From: Pomphorhynchus laevis
Taxonomy: Eukaryota > Acanthocephala > Palaeacanthocephala > Echinorhynchida > Pomphorhynchidae
DNA: 64,000 bases
Assembly (NCBI GenBank): GCA_012934845.2
Contig: WNNJ02001223.1
Span: forward strand, 62,001-126,000
Reading direction: 5' to 3'
This document shows positions 56,317 to 62,012 of the stretch, piece after piece. Position 1 is the stretch's first letter, and each line of letters opens with the position of its first letter. Under the pieces are notes generated by a model, which did no database searches, was not told where the DNA came from, and was given only the letters and a program-made list of their open reading frames with translations. The translations under genes were made by a program, and so were the position numbers.

Positions 56317-57654
56317 CGCATTTCTTCATTCACTAATTAAACACAATATTGCTGGAATTTGTTTTTATAACTTTTTGAATTATTGAATTATTATAACTTT
56401 TTGAATTCAATTATTTTTTCATTTAATCCTATTCGTTTTGTAAGTATACATCTCGAATTGAATGTAAATTATCTAATTAAAATTAAAATATTTTTTAATA
56501 TTAAGTATTTAATAATAAAGTATATATTAATTGCTCAAATTCAGTTCTTAGTTAAATATCGAACGGACAAAAACAAAAGCTGTCATCCTCTAGTAGATTA
56601 AGAGGAGTTACGTTTAGTAACTGCGCCGGATTCGAATCATAATTGGCACGCGAAGAGTTTCTTATTTTATATTCCAAAATTGATTTATTCTTCCATTTCA
56701 TATTCGATATTTGAACATACAAATGCATTCGATAAGCATGTTTCCAGTTGGCCTTGGTGTAGTTTTTGTGGACTCTAACGTATGTGAAGTTTTGCGTAGA
56801 GTAAGAATCATATCCAGTCGAATAGGCTTACGCAATGGCGTTTCCAATATCTAAATTTAGATACTCAATTGCTAAAAAGAGTATTGTTTATAAAGTCGCA
56901 TTGTTTTCTGTTTCACTTAAATGATTTTTATTTTAAATTTTCTAGAAAAAAACCATGTGCCTTTATTTATCAAGTCATCATCGACGTCTACGGCACACTC
57001 CCTAAATTACTGTATTAAACGAATTGATATACATATTTTGTCTGTAAAATGGAACTGCAAAAGCTAATACGTTCAGGTTTTGTCAACAATATATGAAACT
57101 GATATTAAGATATTGACATTAACATGATTTGTACTATGAAGAAATGATGTTTTTTAAGTTTGGATTGTATTTTTTTAAAACCAACGCCTTAGCAAAGCAA
57201 ATATAATTAAGAATGAATTTAAATTATTTATAATATTTTACTAATATGTAATATCTTATAGAATTTTGCATTTGTTAATCTTATTTATATGTTTATTACA
57301 TATGAATTATCTGTTATACCAGTTGGATTTTGTGTTGCCCTTTTTCGTTCGTGTTAATCTGGAAAATCGTTGCTAAATTTATATTATTTGGATTTTAAAA
57401 TTAGCTTACAAAATATTATCGCTTAATGTAAAACGCGAATTAAAAAATACAATTCCTTCATTAATTTGATTGTATTTTGAAAGGTGTCACTGCTTTTGAT
57501 GCTGGCTGGTTATATTGCTGTGACAACATGGAGACGTGGACACGATCCCGATAATGTTTGCGTGCCGTTCTTAACTGCTTTAGCTGATCTATTTGGTACA
57601 CTATCACTTTGGGCCGTATTTGCAATTATTTCACTGATAGCATCTGTTGACTAA
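34134..57654 (+). CDS. SLC41-family divalent cation (Mg2+) transporter, 11 exons
   Basis: The exons are 34,134-34,407; 40,336-40,478; 45,575-45,676; 47,455-47,526; 48,886-49,030; 49,113-49,259; 50,420-50,567; 51,935-52,008; 52,964-53,191; 54,547-54,695; 57,484-57,654. All junctions are GT-AG and the phases agree throughout. They give 1,653 nt, 550 residues from the first ATG or 535 from the ATG at 34,179, against 513 in human SLC41A1. The product is a membrane protein with two MgtE-like halves. The first contains GLKGNLEMTLASRIST and NPDNLATPLAAGLGDL. The second contains MNGTGGNIVSVQASRLCT and DPDNVCVPFLTALADLFG. Members carry Mg2+ across the plasma or inner mitochondrial membrane. In the second half the usual GDL is ADL here. 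Intron 5 is 82 nt, while introns 1 and 2 exceed 5 kb and are full of mobile DNA. Which SLC41 paralogue it is cannot be told. Confidence 0.9.
34408..34667. other. Start of SLC41 intron 1
   Basis: AT-rich intron sequence; nothing else seen. The rest of intron 1 (to 40,335) holds LINE fragments, a minisatellite and an antisense open frame, listed separately. 39,841-40,335 is unremarkable AT-rich intron. Confidence 0.5.
34668..35437 (-). mobile_element. LINE-A, second copy, 5'-truncated (SLC41 intron 1)
   Basis: This minus-strand 3' end matches 29,655-30,420: LRRFDHISTYLAQLSWPTIH and DDTRPTSLSLRSR. It ends where LINE-A would enter the reverse-transcriptase palm, so it is a typical 5'-truncated insertion in intron 1, antisense to SLC41. 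Confidence 0.75.
35690..36430 (-). mobile_element. LINE-B 3' end, CR1/L2-like (SLC41 intron 1)
   Basis: The minus strand SLLFSRLAYSLSLFYNSP and QRIVNASIQILLRLRRFDHT are the C-terminal reverse-transcriptase blocks of a LINE related to, but distinct from, LINE-A. The 3' end ACTTTAAATAAATAATTATG is near 35,690. A second copy of this region lies at 39,237-39,840. Confidence 0.65.
36431..37088 (-). other. Unassigned Ser/His/Tyr-rich open frame, perhaps LINE-B 5' region
   Basis: A minus-strand frame of 219 codons (36,429-37,088) is open. It carries LKHLNVRCIKVDRLH, which faintly resembles the start of a LINE endonuclease, and later Ser/Tyr/Thr-rich sequence. No catalytic motif is visible. It follows LINE-B on the same strand, so it may be its decayed 5' part. 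I do not recognise it with confidence. Confidence 0.3.
37132..37350. repeat. 20-bp minisatellite (SLC41 intron 1)
   Basis: About ten units of GGAACTGACAGGAAAAATCT lie in tandem. The first six or so are identical and the last ones carry one to three changes or an extra base. There are no spacers, so it is not a CRISPR-like array. Confidence 0.9.
37484..39208 (-). pseudogene. Antisense frame: REL-nuclease-type LINE C-terminus joined to an Asn/Ser/Asp-rich tail
   Basis: Two minus-strand frames, 38,399-39,208 and 37,484-38,398, are in the same phase and separated by one TAA, so about 574 codons read with a single interruption. The first 110 residues (SAANAKLAAATSYAINVKDR, SAAVVESFGGWNEEGNR, YQRISSAIMRGNAKAML) resemble the end of a LINE polyprotein with a restriction-like nuclease domain, the same broad class as the frame at 1-640. 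The remainder is hydrophilic, rich in Asn, Asp, Ser, Thr and His, and looks like a disordered tail of a regulatory protein. It lies within SLC41 intron 1 in antisense. The fusion could be a transduced host segment or a lineage-specific extension. Confidence 0.45.
39237..39840 (-). mobile_element. LINE-B reverse-transcriptase fragment (SLC41 intron 1)
   Basis: The minus strand contains LRLTLNTNKSKITWILARRP, NLVFLGFHFGNGLSLKPFV, then SLLFSRFDYSLSLFYNSPEL and LQRIVNAAVRILL. This is the end of the reverse transcriptase and the following CR1/L2-like domain. It stops abruptly at 39,237, next to the antisense frame ending at 39,208. Confidence 0.7.
40336..40478 (+). CDS. SLC41 exon 2
   Basis: Phase 1 in, phase 0 out. 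It encodes ENLADMYPAQTSRDEFQ and the first membrane segment (FFSILLSGIGMVLSGFVLLQ). Confidence 0.92.
40479..41290. other. SLC41 intron 2, first part
   Basis: AT-rich; no gene or clear repeat seen apart from CACCGAAACGTTATG near 41,005, which resembles the second half of a hammerhead-like core without a matching first half. Confidence 0.4.
41291..41492. repeat. 80-bp tandem repeat made of palindromes
   Basis: The unit starts at 41,291, 41,371 and 41,451, exactly 80 bp apart and essentially identical. Within each unit AAGTGACCGTGATT is inverted about 35 bp later as AATCACGGTCACTT. The units join through the palindrome ATAAACAATTTGTTTAT. Confidence 0.9.
41731..41861. repeat. Foldback repeat FB3 with paired hammerhead-like cores
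   Basis: Two arms of about 64 bp meet at a tiny spacer (ACACTGTGTA). Each arm carries CTGACGAAGGC, a short loop, then GCCGAAAC: plus strand 41,809-41,831, minus strand 41,759-41,781. The stem is GGC/GCC with one extra A before it, as in other motifs of this window. Confidence 0.75.
42000..43342 (-). mobile_element. RTE-type LINE, 5'-truncated (SLC41 intron 2)
   Basis: A minus-strand reverse transcriptase is in two overlapping frames. The first (42,806-43,342) carries RENQAGFRPNRGCIDHIFTL, LLFLDFESAFDQVNR and PVSTGVRQG. The second (42,000-42,968) carries GGVLSPELFNILID, LTYADDVVVLSE, FTYLGSVFS, VFERRCLRRIAKV and RLRYLGHVLRMQRD, ending in a stop at 42,000. One frameshift within the QGCPLSP block (about 42,920-42,960) separates them; YADD is intact. 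It lacks an endonuclease, so it is a 5'-truncated insertion antisense to SLC41. The family is related to but different from RTE copies 1 and 2. Confidence 0.8.
43334..43447. repeat. Small inverted repeat at the 5' edge of the intron-2 LINE
   Basis: GTAGCAAAAGTATGG near 43,335 is inverted as CCATACTTTTGCTAC near 43,431. It borders the truncation point of the LINE and could reflect twin-priming or an older hairpin. Confidence 0.6.
43430..44290 (+). repeat. Satellite of about 370 bp, two and a bit units, with permuted hammerhead-like hairpin
   Basis: Homologous points fall at 43,448, 43,827 and 44,191 (spacings 379 and 364). Each junction carries GGCAACCGAAACGACCAGTG, then CTACTGATGAGTGTTGCC. 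The ends GGCAAC and GTTGCC are complementary and enclose GAAAC and CTGATGA, the two halves of a hammerhead core in swapped order. The tandem layout recalls the hammerhead-bearing Sm-alpha repeats of schistosomes. Confidence 0.65.
44391..44700 (-). repeat. Inverted copy of the ribozyme-like repeat
   Basis: On the minus strand it reads GGCAGCCGAAACGACTGATG, then CCCTACTGATGAGTGCTGCC. The outer stem GGCAGC/GCTGCC replaces GGCAAC/GTTGCC of the neighbouring satellite: a compensatory change. It is related to the units at 44,662-45,391 but in opposite orientation. Confidence 0.6.
44662..45391 (+). repeat. Exact tandem duplication of 365 bp
   Basis: 44,662-45,026 and 45,027-45,391 read as identical, starting TTCACACCGTGCTCCGGGAG. 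Each unit contains GAAACGACTGACGGTAG and CTACTGATGAGTGCTGTC, so it belongs to the same ribozyme-like family. Complete identity implies a very recent duplication, or an assembly artefact. Confidence 0.85.
45575..45676 (+). CDS. SLC41 exon 3
   Basis: 34 codons, phase 0/0. It holds the family signature LMGLKGNLEMTLASRISTE at the end of the first conserved helix pair. Confidence 0.95.
46385..46560 (-). repeat. Dispersed repeat R1, minus copy (SLC41 intron 3)
   Basis: This is nearly identical to 2,570-2,760 in reverse, including GGCCGAAACCTGATAGCATA and CCTCCTGATGACCTCTAATT. A partial minus copy of its downstream half lies at 46,960-47,030. The rest of intron 3 (45,677-47,454) is AT-rich with nothing else seen. 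Confidence 0.75.
47455..47526 (+). CDS. SLC41 exon 4
   Basis: 24 codons, phase 0/0: VNLGHLNDKIASMQAVTANL and on to VQ, the segment after the first signature that matches IGHMDTPKELW... in vertebrate members. Confidence 0.92.
47650..47740. repeat. CATA/GTAT microsatellite (SLC41 intron 4)
   Basis: ATACATACATAGTATATAC-like phrases alternate and form an imperfect palindromic microsatellite. Confidence 0.6.
47870..48115 (-). mobile_element. PLE-1 thumb-region fragment (SLC41 intron 4)
   Basis: The minus strand nearly repeats 2,340-2,500 of PLE-1, including GAAATTTTAAGAATTGCAAC and AGGTTACTATAAAAATAAC. It is a short fragment, antisense to SLC41. Confidence 0.75.
48158..48184 (+). ncRNA. Hammerhead-like motif with GAAACGTC (SLC41 intron 4)
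   Basis: TTGAAAA, one extra A, stem GCC-AAAAA-GGC, then GAAACGTC. The first core box differs at two positions from CTGANGA, so it is decayed. The GAAA-CG-TC end parallels GAAA-TA-TC elsewhere, a matched C-G to U-A change in the two-base stem III. Confidence 0.45.
48886..49030 (+). CDS. SLC41 exon 5
   Basis: Phase 0 in, 1 out. It encodes a membrane segment (VVVSFVASFVCVILAYM) and the following loop with SSSCSTASVAGLMT. Confidence 0.93.
49113..49259 (+). CDS. SLC41 exon 6
   Basis: It follows an 82-nt intron, phase 1/1. LIICGIILLSHFYNFNPDNL and ATPLAAGLGDLTTLLVL include the conserved NPDN..TP...GDL motif of the first half, likely at the cation path. Confidence 0.95.
49260..50419. other. SLC41 intron 6
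   Basis: AT-rich. It contains an open frame at 49,646-49,840 (64 codons) with no recognisable domain. No clear mobile element was seen. Confidence 0.5.
50420..50567 (+). CDS. SLC41 exon 7
   Basis: Phase 1 in, 2 out. AARWIIAVIMTAHCILFIPM is a membrane segment and HGWTPIFSAMLIS begins the second MgtE-like half. Confidence 0.93.
51083..51114 (+). ncRNA. Decayed hammerhead-like motif (SLC41 intron 7)
   Basis: CTAAAGA, an extra T, stem-loop GTTAGC-AGTA-GCTGCC, then GAAATATTG. It matches the FB4/FB8 motifs but with the conserved G of CTGA changed to A. The rest of intron 7 is AT-rich with nothing else seen. Confidence 0.4.
51935..52008 (+). CDS. SLC41 exon 8
   Basis: 74 nt, phase 2 in, 1 out. 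CTGWILEHASSRYKNLVLFL and VVMN align with GGLILDKTVSDPNFAGMAVF..VIN of human SLC41A1. Confidence 0.9.
52964..53191 (+). CDS. SLC41 exon 9
   Basis: Phase 1/1. GTGGNIVSVQASRLCTKLGK is the second signature (GVGGNLVAVQASRIST in vertebrates), followed by a basic cytosolic loop. Confidence 0.95.
53806..53975. repeat. Foldback repeat FB4 with paired hammerhead-like cores (SLC41 intron 9)
   Basis: The inverted arms meet near 53,885. Minus strand 53,844-53,875 reads CTGAAGA, extra T, stem GCTA/TAGC, GAAATATC. Plus strand 53,894-53,925 reads CTGAAGA, extra T, GCTAGC/GTTAGC, GGAATATC. The minus copy has the intact core. Confidence 0.7.
54547..54695 (+). CDS. SLC41 exon 10
   Basis: Phase 1 in, 0 out. 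EAKAARILILIVIPSHIALL and FTFIFVVIYLVAALIQ are two membrane segments of the second half. Confidence 0.95.
55131..55312. repeat. Foldback repeat FB5 with nested hairpin (SLC41 intron 10)
   Basis: The outer arms of about 45 bp (55,131-55,176; 55,266-55,312) begin TTCTGGTTGTGG and end in its complement. The inner arms of 22 bp (TACAGCAGGACGCTACTAAT...) flank CCCAGGC. Inner phrase TGATTAGTAGCGTCCTGCTG recurs in the repeats at 60,377-60,928. Confidence 0.75.
55317..55463 (-). ncRNA. 147-bp repeat with hammerhead ribozyme, copy 1 (SLC41 intron 10)
   Basis: On the minus strand (about 55,417-55,458) GCTACTGGTGAGT pairs through stem II-like GGAC, and GCATGTGTC followed by TAGC gives the cleavage triplet GTC and a 3' stem I strand complementary to GCTA before CTGGTGA. 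Core positions are mutated (CTGGTGA, CTAAG for CGAAA), so it is probably dead, but the cleavage site is canonical. Confidence 0.6.
55648..55796 (-). ncRNA. 147-bp repeat with hammerhead ribozyme, copy 2 (SLC41 intron 10)
   Basis: The minus strand 55,750-55,790 reads CTACTGATGAGTCC, loop, GGACGAAACATGTGAC. This core and stem II are almost the published schistosome Sm-alpha hammerhead (CTGATGAGTCC...GGACGAAAC). Stem III is ACA/TGT-like with a tiny loop. The triplet here is GAC where copy 1 has GTC, so this copy probably does not cleave. Confidence 0.7.
55910..55947. repeat. (TA)n microsatellite
   Basis: This TA run sits directly left of FB6. A second run lies at 56,281-56,313. FB6 appears to have landed in or near a TA tract. 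Confidence 0.85.
55947..56207. repeat. Foldback repeat FB6 with hammerhead-like core between 85-bp arms (SLC41 intron 10)
   Basis: The arms (55,947-56,031 and 56,118-56,207) start ACGAATAGTTGCTAGGTCAC and are near-perfect inverted copies. Between them the plus strand has TTATGAGCCCG, a loop, then CGGGCGAAACG, a stem II of five G-C pairs flanked by TATGA and GAAAC, and the pair AACGG/CCGTT. The arms would act as a giant stem I. The first core box lacks the CTG of CTGATGA. Confidence 0.65.
57484..57654 (+). CDS. SLC41 exon 11 (C-terminus and stop)
   Basis: Phase 0. LLLMLAGYIAVTTWRRGHDP and DNVCVPFLTALADLFGTLSL, then ends ISLIASVD and TAA at 57,652. In vertebrates the motif reads TALGDL; Ala replaces Gly here. 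Confidence 0.95.
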   Translation: MSLLLMLAGYIAVTTWRRGHDPDNVCVPFLTALADLFGTLSLWAVFAIISLIASVD

Positions 57655-58311
57655 ATAAGATGGTGCTCTCGTGTCTCATTGAACCAGAAAGTAAGCCATT
57701 ACGCTGCTCATAAAGCGGGTTTTGTTTATAAACACTTAACTGATATTCTTGATCTTTTTTCGGTTAAGAATACTCAATTCATCGATATTTTTATCAACAT
57801 AATTCATCGTATATGAATAGAGAGAGCAAAGAAAACGCTAATCGCATGTACACTGTGATACTAATCGAATATTTCTCTTTTTGTAAATGTGTTTTAAAAA
57901 GCTTCCGATATTTTCGATACCCACTCTTCGTTATTGTTAATGGTTTTACATTTTAGATCTTTATCAAATTCTAAAAGCAATGTGAACTCAGTCTTATTTA
58001 TTTGCTTTTGTTTTCGAATGTTATAATCGATTAATCGGAACTTAGCAAAATTTTAAACCGATAGAGTGCACTTAAAAAGTATGGTGAAATGTTTTAAAAT
58101 GTGTTAAACTTCTCCTTCATTTTTGTGTTAATCTTGGAATCTTGTGGTTATAACATTGCAGATAAGAAGCAATTCACAAAACTCATGATCCTGTAAAATT
58201 ATTGTTTCCTTATTATCGGTTAAACATATTAACGGGGTCATCTAGAGGCTGTAAATGATGCATTTCCTTTAAATTTATATTGCTGTCTGACTGTGTGGTT
58301 TATAATTTATA
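57655..58311. other. SLC41 3' flank
   Basis: This must contain the 3' UTR and poly(A) site. No single AATAAA could be assigned with confidence. No other feature was seen. Confidence 0.4.
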
Positions 58312-58746
58312 ATCTGTGAAACGTAAGGATGTTTTACTGCTCTATGCTTTAACCCTAATCACGTGTCTGCAAACTAGTGTACGAATATCGTCACGAACTA
58401 GTTGCAACACGATCTAAACTACTGATATCATCCTGCGCCGACGTTAGTACTCAGTGGATCATCATTGTTAAACCGGTAGAGTCTAAAAATTATCAGAAAA
58501 GTGTCATGCAACTTTTCAATGATTAGATGGATTCTATATATACTATCCAAGTATTACAACATGTTGAAATGTTAGTGTTCGGTGCCTGCGCCCTTATGAT
58601 CCACTGAGTATTAACGCCGGCGCAGGATGATATCAGTAGTTTAGATCGTGTCCTAACTATTTCGTGACGATATTCGTACACTAGTTTGCAGACACATGTT
58701 TAGGATTAGAGCATAGATCAGTATAACATCCTTACGTTTCACAGAT
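58312..58746. repeat. Long inverted repeat FB7
   Basis: The arms 58,312-58,463 (152 bp) and 58,596-58,746 (151 bp) are inverted copies with scattered mismatches, starting ATCTGTGAAACGTAAGGATG. The spacer of 132 bp is AT-rich with no frame. There is no transposase. It could be a MITE or a foldback SINE pair. Confidence 0.8.
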
Positions 58747-59319
58747 AAATGACCTGATCTGGAAATCTATTTCGATAATTTATAATAAATAGACATTTTT
58801 CTTTCTTAATTTTTTAAATTTATTTTTACAGTATATTCCTGTCGATATGAAGTTTTAAATGTTGTTTTGTACAATATCCAATTTATATATATAGTGTACC
58901 AGCTAAAATTAAAAAATAATATACGTCTTTTTAATTAAATTAAATTAAATTTTATAATATTAAATTAAATTTTGATTAAAAAATTAAATTTCAATTAAAT
59001 TTCTGTCAAGACACGTCATGTCGAATTACATATTATTGTCATGTCAGTACTTAAAAATTCAATACTTGTTCGTAAACTTCAAATGTGCAAATACATTAAT
59101 TTAATAGCTAAATGTGAAAACTATGTGATAAATAGTTAAATACTTTGATAGAATTCATATTAAGACAATTCTGCATCTAATTTATATATTCAATCAAGTC
59201 AATTGGCTGAAACTGTGTATCTTACTATGTCGAAAAAATTGTATACTCACTTTGAATAATTGTAAAATACATACGTTTATTTAATTACTTTTAATTTTTA
59301 AAATGTACTAGAATTTACA

Positions 59320-59640
59320 ACACCATTTTATTGTTCTGTCACGACCTGTTCTCAAATTGTATCCATTCTGTATCGGAAACTGTTGGCAATGTGAAGCAAT
59401 GAAATCGCACACATTACGAACTAATTTTTTTTGTATTTTTCTGCATTTATATTCAATGAATACTCTCAATTCAGTAACTGTGTAAGGCCTTATAGCAGCA
59501 AAACTTTGTCTTCTAGCTGTCCCATAAAAATGTTTAGTGATATGAGGTATGTTTGAGGTGGAAGGTATTCAACGAAAATCTTCCGTCCAATCCATTGGTT
59601 TGGCAATATCTCGTCAATGATATAACATAGTGATGGTAAT
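59320..59640 (-). pseudogene. Mariner-like transposase relic
   Basis: The minus strand reads IDEILPNQWIGRKIFVEYLP, then in other frames VTELRVFIEYKCRKIQKKL and ASHCQQF..NGYNLRTGR. This order resembles the C-terminal end of transposases with the motif LPNRWIGRGGP..WPPRSPDL..D. The PPRSPDL block is already mutated and several frame changes are present. It is an old fragment. Confidence 0.5.
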
Positions 59641-60376
59641 ATGGTAAAAAAAAGATGTATTCATATTTTTGGGACATTGTAGAATGATAAACTTAATATG
59701 TCCTTTGTTAATAATAAAGACAATATATTTTAAGGTACAACTGATTGTAATCAAGTTCAGTTATCGCTTTTCTACTCAAAACAAAAGCGTGGTCAAATGT
59801 ATACTAATAATGCATTTTATTTAAGGTAATATCGCTAACTAAAGTATCATGTTAATAGATAAGAAAGTATAATTTTTAATTTTATAATGTTAAATATTTC
59901 CGCAGTTTAAACTTATAAAAACAGTCTTTTGACATCCTTTCCCTACTACAGAGGCAACGCAGATTGTCGTTTCAACTTATATATTTCATTTTGTTTAGTT
60001 TTGTTTCTAAAAAATATTCAGATTTAACATACGTATTGACACGTATATTTTATTCTATAAATTCGCAAAACATCGTAACTTATTACATAATGTGCATAAG
60101 AATCGTTTTGCCTATATATATATATAAACTAAACTAGCGTGTAGTTTCTCTCGTTGTATTTTAATATTATTACAGAATATATTGAGGAATAATAATGAAC
60201 TGTTTTTATACGATAAATTAATTTATCAATGTCTTAATTACATTTATACTAATATAAATTATAAATTATATTAAATTTTGTATTAAATAGATATATGTTA
60301 ATTATATAAATACTTATATATTATTATATTTGATTATATATAATAATATTAAATGTTAATATAATATTAATTATTA

Positions 60377-60928
60377 GGAGTAAGTAGCAAATAAGGGTCG
60401 AAACGTGAAATGCAGGTCTGGGTTAGCAGTTGATGAGACCCATCCAGATTGATTAGTAGCGTCCTGCTGTATCAAGAATTGCAACAATAATACTGTGATG
60501 ATAATATTATGCCACAACCAGAAGAATTTCAGCTCATAGATGCAATCAAGTTAAATTAAAAACATTCATTGCAATTGGCAGCATGAAAAACAGTGATCCA
60601 GCTAGCGGATCACACACATATGGTAGGTTTCTAATAGATCGTTAGAATACGATCCCCTACCGAAAGTAATATACAACAATGTATATCTACACCACTGGAG
60701 CAGCCAGCCAAGTAGATGTAGCGTTGAATCAAGATACAGACGTCCTAAGTTCGAAACCGTTCAGGATCAGTGTACGGAGTAAGTAGATTATGAGGGTCGA
60801 AACGTGAAATGTAGGTCTGGGTTAGCAGCTGATGAGACCCACCCAGACTGATTAGTAGCGTCATGTTGTATCAAGAATTGCAACAATAATACTATGAGGA
60901 TAATGTCGTGCCGCAATCAGAAGAATTA
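60377..60928 (+). repeat. SINE-like repeat, two copies, with pol III box B and permuted hammerhead-like hairpin
   Basis: Copies of about 150 bp start at 60,377 and 60,776 (399 bp apart), each with GGGTCGAAACGTGAAATG and then TTGATGAGACCC or CTGATGAGACCC. GGGTC and GACCC close a stem around GAAAC, a GTC triplet and TGATGA. Upstream of the second copy, AGTTCGAAACC (60,748-60,758) fits a pol III box B, and GCCAAGTAGATG about 45 bp earlier is a loose box A. Schistosome Sm-alpha SINEs combine the same two properties. Confidence 0.5.
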
Positions 60929-61057
60929 ATATAAAATATTGATATTAACTATATATTATTTTAAATTATATTCTGTTAATCTTACTTTCACGTACCAGTA
61001 AATATTATAGGTAGGCTTGGTATATTGTCCACATGAGATATATAATTAGTTAATATA

Positions 61058-61090
61058 ACGTTTCGGTTAAATACAGTGGCCATTTTCAAG
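61058..61090 (-). ncRNA. Decayed hammerhead-like motif
   Basis: The minus strand has TTGAAAATGG, loop, then CCGAAACGTT. The layout matches the motif at 48,158 (extra base before stem II, then GAAACGTN), but stem II is only GG/CC. Confidence 0.3.
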
Positions 61091-61317
61091 TTATAGAGAA
61101 AGGGCACATTAAATTTCAAAAGGGTCAGTGCTTGACCAAAACTTTATATAAAAGTAAGTGATTTGATTTTCTCTCGTGTGACTAATATATTTTGCCTACA
61201 AAGATATTATAATAATGAATTTAAACTCTAAAATAGAATATTTTTATGTACGAATAGTAAATAGTATACTCTGTGCCTGCATAAGAGATTACTTAAGAGT
61301 TAATCAAATTTCATCGC

Positions 61318-61450
61318 AGAAAATACGTTTTGCAAAATATTTTGCCTCGCTACTATGTTAGGTTGAGAAATAGGGGCTTGAAACTTAATAGCATAGCATA
61401 GTTCCATCTAGTCATCTTTAATCTTTAATCTTTATTGTAAAACATTGTAT
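61318..61450 (+). repeat. Dispersed repeat R1, strongly diverged copy
   Basis: AATAGGGGCTTGAAACTTAA and ATAGCATAGCATAGTTCC align with R1, but both core boxes are mutated. Confidence 0.5.
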
Positions 61451-61785
61451 ACTGTTTTATTGTTTATGTATCGGTTTATGAAAATACGAGGTTATAAATT
61501 TCTTTTTTAAAATTAAAGTAGTTTCATTTTTAAATTTATTCATAATACAAAATATGTTAAGCATCAGTTAAGTGATCTAATTATATAAACTTTGTATTAA
61601 CAATATATGTATTAATTATATATATTATATAAGTTTTAAATAATGTCGTATTAATTAATTCGTACATAAATTATTGTTTATATTTTAAATAAAATATTAT
61701 ATAAATTAAATATTTATTAAATTTTTATATTTTAAATTAAGTTATTATTGAATTTGAATGAGGAATGCGACGGTGTGATAACATT

Positions 61786-62012
61786 TAAATTTGAAGAAAG
61801 CTGGCAAAAACCATCGCAAAATTTATTTAATTGAATATTTCGATGCCTAGCTGGCATCATCTTCAGCAATTGTAATTAGCTTGAACAATTATAAATTTTA
61901 TAATTGTTCAAGCTAATTACAATTGCTGAAGATGATGCCAGCTAGGCATCGACATATTCAATTAAATAAATTTTTTACGATGGTTTTTGCCAGCTTTCTT
62001 CAAATTTAAATT
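61786..62012. repeat. Foldback repeat FB8 with paired hammerhead-like cores
   Basis: The arms of about 105 bp begin AATTTGAAGAAAGCTGGC. Minus strand 61,833-61,866: CTGAAGA, extra T, stem GATGCC-AGCTA-GGCATC, GAAATATTC, a fully conserved core with six base pairs. Plus strand 61,926-61,959 has GACA in place of GAAA. Confidence 0.75.

Noticed and set aside
56590-56640. Possible tRNA or SINE head with GGATTCGAATC box B
   Set aside because: No acceptable box A or cloverleaf could be drawn; the match is confined to about 11 bases.
58312-58746. Hammerhead in FB7
   Set aside because: ACTACTGATATC resembles part of the core, but no GAAA box follows at a usable distance.
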